From Pontiellaceae bacterium B1224 (GTDB taxonomy: Bacteria > Verrucomicrobiota > Kiritimatiellia > Kiritimatiellales > Pontiellaceae), in the NCBI GenBank assembly GCA_029432815.1, contig JAROBA010000009.1:62001-126000 (forward strand): a stretch of 64,000 bases of DNA. The letters run 5' to 3'. Position 1 is the stretch's first letter. Every line of letters starts with the position of its first letter. The notes beneath the pieces were generated by a model. It was not told the DNA's origin. It searched no databases and saw nothing but the letters and a program-made list of their open reading frames with translations. The position numbers were made by a program, and so were the translations under genes. Of the stretch, positions 61,001-64,000 are shown in pieces.

Positions 61001-62553
61001 TAGAAGGCGTCGCCCACACCCGCAATCCCCTTGATGAATGTGGCCATGGCCACATTACGATATAAATTGGCCCGCACACCCAGAAGGATGGGCGTATTGC
61101 TGCCGTCCCATCGATAATCCCGCCGGTTGCCAACAAACCAGTTATAGCGGCCGACGGATTCGGTGACGTGCTCATGCGGACAGTATACGGATGATGTATC
61201 GCTCCCCTCCATTTTTCCGCATCCGGTATGATAATTATATTCAACCGTCCAGGGCCGCCCTTCCGTATCATCATACAGATGCAGAATAATTCCCTGGGCG
61301 CTTCCGGCGGTATCAACCGTGTTACGCCGATAGACAAAATCCCTCGTCTGCTTAAAGGACATCGTACCTTGACAATGCCCTTCGATGGTCGTGCCGATTT
61401 CATCGTCGCTGAGGTTAACAACGGCGTGGTCGATGTTATAGAAAAGGTTGTTCTCCACCAGCATGTCTTCCACATAGTTGCCCCATAATGCCCCCCCATC
61501 GGCATATCGGAACGCGCAGTTAAACACCGTGATATTCTGGCAGAAATCTGATTCAGTTCCCGTAAAATAGGCCGTTATCGGCTGCGCGATACGGCCCAGC
61601 GATCGCTGTGAACAGACATAATAGTCAAAGTCGCAATTCTGGATCGTGATGTGGTCGGACGACTCGAAATAAAAGGTCGTTGCAAAAAAATCGATGCCAT
61701 CAATTACGACATCGTGCGTATCGGCATCACCGATCACCGCCAGGGTATTGGTGCCTTTTGCGTAAATCTGCCGCCCCGTGGGATCCAGCCCGTCATCCGC
61801 CCAGAGATACAGGGTTCCGGTGGACTCGTCATAGCCCCACTCCTCGGCCGAATCCAATAAGACGCGCTCTGCGTTATCCTTTCCGCCTTCAAAGAAATAT
61901 TCGTTGGTGGTCTTATATTTTTGAACCTCGGCATAATTAAAGGTGTTGGAACCGGCGATGTGATTTTCGACCAACCGGGCTGCGGTGTGATGGTTCCCGC
62001 AATTGAGTATCGCGATGCAGTCGGTTAAGGAAAAACCAAGCCCGACCAGCTCCTCATCGACCAGCGTGCCGTTCGACGATCCGGCATCCCATTCAATCCG
62101 AGCGGCCCCCTTCGACCAACACGCATCCGAAAAGACCAGCGCGTTAGGATAGCGCGCCAGCGTCATGACCTCCCCATCCACAAACAATTGGGTAACATCC
62201 TCCGATACGGTCGTTTTATAGACGTTGCCGATGTCCAGCGCCCAGCTGTTGGTGATGGCAACCGTGCCGTCCAGCGTCACCGTTTCGTCCTGATAGGCCG
62301 TCAAGGTAATGGGGTTCCCCGAGCTGCCGGCCACACCGGCCAAATCGACGACTTCGCGGTACGTGCCCCCCCGGATGTAGCAGGTGTCGCCTGGAGCCAT
62401 CTGGTCAACGGCATGCTGAATCGAGGCAAAGGGCCCCGCCAACGTTCCGTCATTCGTATCACTGCCGGCAGTGGAGACAAAATAGTCCATCCCTGCCGAC
62501 ACGCTTGCAGCTCCAACAACTAACAGCATTTCTAATCCACTCTTAATATTCAT
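58039..62553 (-). CDS. Giant exported beta-helix protein with Fn3, cadherin-like and tandem modules
   Basis: 1504 residues with a signal peptide; GAGGG precedes the ATG. A right-handed beta-helix spans about 22-660 (cap F-V-S-T-A-G-S-D-T-N-D-G-T-L, then G-G-T-Y-R-E-V-V). It lacks the F-N-S-W-G motif of the array's helix proteins, so it belongs to another helix branch. Next are an Fn3-like domain (665-760), a cadherin-like domain (762-845), a putative-Ig domain (850-930), two tandem copies of a roughly 200-residue module (935-1140 and 1150-1370; D-Y-D-G-D-S-T-N-D-T-L-T-F) and a tail nearly identical to that of the 52826 protein. Lyase or hydrolase activity cannot be told apart from sequence. 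Confidence 0.75.
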   Translation of the reverse strand: MNIKSGLEMLLVVGAASVSAGMDYFVSTAGSDTNDGTLAGPFASIQHAVDQMAPGDTCYIRGGTYREVVDLAGVAGSSGNPITLTAYQDETVTLDGTVAITNSWALDIGNVYKTTVSEDVTQLFVDGEVMTLARYPNALVFSDACWSKGAARIEWDAGSSNGTLVDEELVGLGFSLTDCIAILNCGNHHTAARLVENHIAGSNTFNYAEVQKYKTTNEYFFEGGKDNAERVLLDSAEEWGYDESTGTLYLWADDGLDPTGRQIYAKGTNTLAVIGDADTHDVVIDGIDFFATTFYFESSDHITIQNCDFDYYVCSQRSLGRIAQPITAYFTGTESDFCQNITVFNCAFRYADGGALWGNYVEDMLVENNLFYNIDHAVVNLSDDEIGTTIEGHCQGTMSFKQTRDFVYRRNTVDTAGSAQGIILHLYDDTEGRPWTVEYNYHTGCGKMEGSDTSSVYCPHEHVTESVGRYNWFVGNRRDYRWDGSNTPILLGVRANLYRNVAMATFIKGIAGVGDAFYLKGDLHEVYNNVAFSKTGVSGGQSDFAVPVALGGNEHTTTRNNAADSLNDNPMPGTNSCNYVGQSRSSNMTDLLRDPDHWDFRPKADAVELVDQGTNVTCSVNGNDIDVTAGYLGAAPDIGAYEYGDTEYWIPGRKLTQASVPIPADGRANVLYDCDLMWLGGLGAVSYDIYLGTASNSLAFAGSQTNNIFNPGGWTNDQTYYWRIDSVLGDGSVVTGAVWSFTINDHRPRADSSRHTVMEDHSLALTLSGFDIDDDPLTYSISASPAHGTLSGTAPDLTYTPDADYAESDAFTYIVNDGIENSLKATVMIAVTATNDAPRLSTGALTAGHAVADRAYHDSLASWANDVDGDPITYSKVNGPAWLEIAADGTLTGMPGATDVGAGSWRVQVSDLCGLTVTGTLEILVVAEDVLTSLDFADLNVSLTNNTLMVGGSTNNVSVSGAASGNDHLYSVTYTGADYDGDSTNDTLTFQLRVKGWDGGTMDAATGSATIGSTASTVSIVDSAFIVGDLRIDVGESLEFLLENMAVSFSDEAIISRVDSTGFTSARLEQTASTANSHIAILGSGTNLPTYYFATDQESGPIDVGTGPLYVSSENGGGTRSTRWGVANVDFGINVSVAVIPPVVPPTLSFTDLDAALLGNTLMVEGSTNNLTVSGVASGNDYLYSVTYTGGDYDGDSTNDTLTFDVLVEAWSGSAAATTYIGSDTDRNAHNGTAAIGTNDSSVIITGNGWAVGNGHMDAGETLVLTLQNIQIAASQGLYTASLNHFSGASYKETGNGYGHQVVVGSGTEGNLFASRFNASTYNLTGLLAESDMLYVTSADLGGAPSANPQRWNLKDVDFGINVSLIPAGSYSAWAFDYGLEDPDAQLDADIENGGLGDGYDNLAEYALGMNPTNSDAGSKDWINASFEGGTNWFEYIHHRRSDYIAQGLSYQLLNSTNLITSVVFTNAQDQIDVGPAVDGYEPVTNRYLTDKPVRFIQLEIWAD

Positions 62554-62580
62554 TCCATTCCCTCTTATTTTAATAAAACT

Positions 62581-62599
62581 TTTTCCAATGGTTGGAAAA
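62581..62599. repeat. TTCCAA-N3-TTGGAA palindrome, intergenic copy 5
   Basis: TTTTCCAA TGG TTGGAAAA with perfect 8-base arms, 27 bp upstream of the giant beta-helix gene and abutting the stop of the small gene at 62600. Confidence 0.8.
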
Positions 62600-62815
62600 T
62601 CAGGCCTTTAGAATCAGAAGCTGAATAAACTTTTGACGTTCATCCCTCCACGCATGCGACTCAACCGTATGGTTAACTGCACCGCCACCAACACCATGGA
62701 TGTACACTGCCAGCGAATCCTTATCAAAATTGTCCTGATAAAGAACCACTGCCCGTACTCCTGCTGTAGCAGTAACCACCAGCACCGCAACCGCTAAACA
62801 TTGCTCAACACCCAT
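62600..62815 (-). CDS. Small exported protein, probably the remnant of a larger gene
   Basis: 71 residues: a hydrophobic signal-like N-terminus, a short segment V-V-L-Y-Q-D-N-F-D-K-D-S, and then directly K-F-I-Q-L-L-I-L-K-A at the end. The last part resembles the F-I-Q-L-x-I/V termini of the large exported proteins here (for example F-I-Q-L-E-I-W-A-D). An internal deletion joining the start and end of a large gene would explain this. AGGTGG lies upstream of the ATG. It may still be expressed as a small secreted peptide. Confidence 0.45.
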   Translation of the reverse strand: MGVEQCLAVAVLVVTATAGVRAVVLYQDNFDKDSLAVYIHGVGGGAVNHTVESHAWRDERQKFIQLLILKA

Positions 62816-63123
62816 TCCCGTACCACCTTTTTTCCTAGCCTAGCAATGTACTAACTACCGGAGTGTTGCCCATCCCTATTTTTCAGGATGGTAACGGCGA
62901 ATAACACAGCTCATATCTCACAGTTTGTGAGGAAGACCATTTTTCTTTCGTGCAACCGTCGTCTTTCCGCGGCGCCATGTTCCTCTTTATGGCGAAATTC
63001 TTTAATCTGGATTCTGGAGGGGTGCCGGCCTCTGGCTTACCCCTATTTTGACACCAAAATTCGGTTTTCATCCACACTTCCGATTATGCTAGCTTAAGTG
63101 ATTGTTTTTTGGAGGATCCCTTT
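62816..63123. other. Upstream region of smc
   Basis: This 308-bp region between divergent genes has no convincing coding sequence. A short hairpin CTCACA/TGTGAG is at 62917-62931, a TTGACA at 63048-63053 and a TATGCT at 63085-63090; the spacing between the last two (31 bp) is too long for a standard promoter. The smc ribosome site GGAGG is at 63111-63115. Confidence 0.5.
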
Positions 63124-64000
63124 GTGTATTTGAAAACCTTGGAAATAGTCGGTTTTAAAAGCTTTGCCAATAAGACCAAGCTTGAGTTTGAGCCCGGCAT
63201 GACGGCGATTGTCGGCCCGAACGGCTGCGGCAAAAGTAATGTCTCGGATTCGGTACGCTGGGTATTGGGCGAGCAGCGGGCCCGCGCGCTTCGCGGAGCC
63301 AAGATGGAAGACGTCATTTTCAACGGCACCGATTCCGCCAAACCGCTGGGTATGGCTGAAGTCAGCATCACCCTGGCCGACTGCACGGAAGCGCTGGGCA
63401 TTGAGTATAACGAGGTCTGCATCACCCGTCGCGTATTCCGTTCGGGCGAAAGCGGCTATTTCCTGAACCGCAAAGCCTGCCGCCTGAAAGATATACATCG
63501 CCTTTTCATGGACACCGGGGTCGGCACCGATTCCTATTCCGTGCTGGAACAGGGAAAAATCGATCAGATTCTTTCCGCCCGCCCTGAAGACCGCCGTACG
63601 GTTTTCGAAGAAGCCAGCGGCATCACGAAATACAAAGCCGACAAAAAAGAAGCCCTGCGCAAACTTGAACACACCGAAGCCAACCTGCTGCGGCTGGATG
63701 ATGTGATCCGCGAAGTGAAACGCCAGATTATTTCGCTGCAGCGTCAGGCGGGCAAAGCCAAGCGGTTCAAAGAGCTTTCCGAAGAAATGCGCGGATTGGA
63801 CATCTATGTCACCAACCAAAAGCTGAAAGAGTATTCCCGGAAAATCAATGAACTGACAGGCGAGCTCCAGATTCTGGAACGCAAGGTGAACGAACTGCAC
63901 CGGCAGGTGGAAAGCGCCGAAACCGAAGCCGAATCATCTCGCAAAGCACTCACCCAGCTGGAAGAAACAATCTCCACCGCCATGGAACAGGCTTCCGCCG
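63124..64000 (+). CDS. smc: Chromosome segregation protein SMC (3' end beyond window)
   Basis: A GTG start with GGAGG eight bases upstream opens a frame that runs off the right edge (292 codons seen). The N-terminal ATPase lobe has the Walker A motif G-P-N-G-C-G-K-S-N-V and the SMC-typical D-S-V-R-W-V-L-G-E-Q. Next come F-M-D-T-G-V-G-T-D-S-Y-S and Q-G-K-I-D-Q-I-L, then R-T-V-F-E-E-A-S-G-I-T-K-Y-K, and the start of the coiled coil from about residue 175. SMC condenses and organises the chromosome with ScpA/ScpB. This housekeeping gene marks the end of the accessory glycan-degradation region. Confidence 0.97.
   Translation, partial: MYLKTLEIVGFKSFANKTKLEFEPGMTAIVGPNGCGKSNVSDSVRWVLGEQRARALRGAKMEDVIFNGTDSAKPLGMAEVSITLADCTEALGIEYNEVCITRRVFRSGESGYFLNRKACRLKDIHRLFMDTGVGTDSYSVLEQGKIDQILSARPEDRRTVFEEASGITKYKADKKEALRKLEHTEANLLRLDDVIREVKRQIISLQRQAGKAKRFKELSEEMRGLDIYVTNQKLKEYSRKINELTGELQILERKVNELHRQVESAETEAESSRKALTQLEETISTAMEQASA

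Noticed and set aside
63048-63090. TTGACA and TATGCT as the smc promoter
   Set aside because: Spacing is about 31 bp, too long for a standard housekeeping promoter.

Overview
This 64-kb window reads as a piece of chromosome from a marine, polysaccharide-degrading member of the PVC superphylum, most likely Kiritimatiellota (Pontiella-like). That placement is inference. It rests on the density of sulfatases (six within 18 kb), right-handed beta-helix enzymes, PEP-CTERM tails, large multidomain exported glycosidases and an SHD1 protein with a TonB-like N-terminus. No rRNA, tRNA, CRISPR array, insertion sequence or prophage gene was seen.

Layout. 1-4428 (+): the 3' end of a gene for a protein with two CBM9-like domains, then a PhoR-type histidine kinase and an OmpR-type regulator. 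4528-5169 (-): an RpiB/LacA/LacB-family isomerase, facing the regulator across a hairpin terminator. 5170-5697: a 528-bp gap with palindromes and two copies of a composite inverted repeat. 5698-33817 (-): one long co-directional array, read from high to low coordinates. It encodes a GH128-like multidomain protein, a GH30-like multidomain protein, a GH29 alpha-L-fucosidase, a sulfatase, a beta-helix protein, a sulfatase, a beta-helix/PDZ/GH43 fusion, a sulfatase, a beta-helix/PDZ protein and three more sulfatases. Most junctions overlap or are under 25 bp. 33958-36719 (-): two related exported proteins, one with PEP-CTERM and one with PKD domains. 36906-39532 (+): a histidine kinase with discoidin-like sensor domains and its NarL/LuxR regulator. 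39964-41850 (-): an SHD1 membrane-anchored protein. 42095-48793 (-): a frameshifted beta-helix/PDZ gene, a PEP-CTERM protein and a LamG/PKD protein. 49007-51646 (+): a second copy of the discoidin kinase/regulator pair, with the kinase frameshifted. 51652-62815 (-): a small exported protein, two giant exported proteins (a GHL15-like enzyme and a beta-helix protein) and a likely gene remnant. 63124-64000 (+): the start of smc.

How it may work (inference). The sulfatases, GH29 fucosidase, GH141-like beta-helix enzymes, GH43, GH30-like and GH128-like enzymes would together desulfate and cut a sulfated, fucose-containing polysaccharide outside the cytoplasm. Each discoidin kinase is transcribed divergently from an exported PKD/LamG protein carrying a shared C-terminal module, which suggests paired glycan-binding surface proteins and glycan-sensing two-component systems. 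No SusC/SusD pair, sugar transporter or sulfatase-maturating enzyme is present, so import and formylglycine formation must be encoded elsewhere.

The most striking unexplained signal is a 15-19 bp palindrome, TTCCAA-N3-TTGGAA, found ten times without mismatch inside and between genes. Other notable signals are two likely frameshifts at simple repeats, a roughly 190-residue module shared by four exported proteins, and unusual PDZ fusions on beta-helix enzymes.
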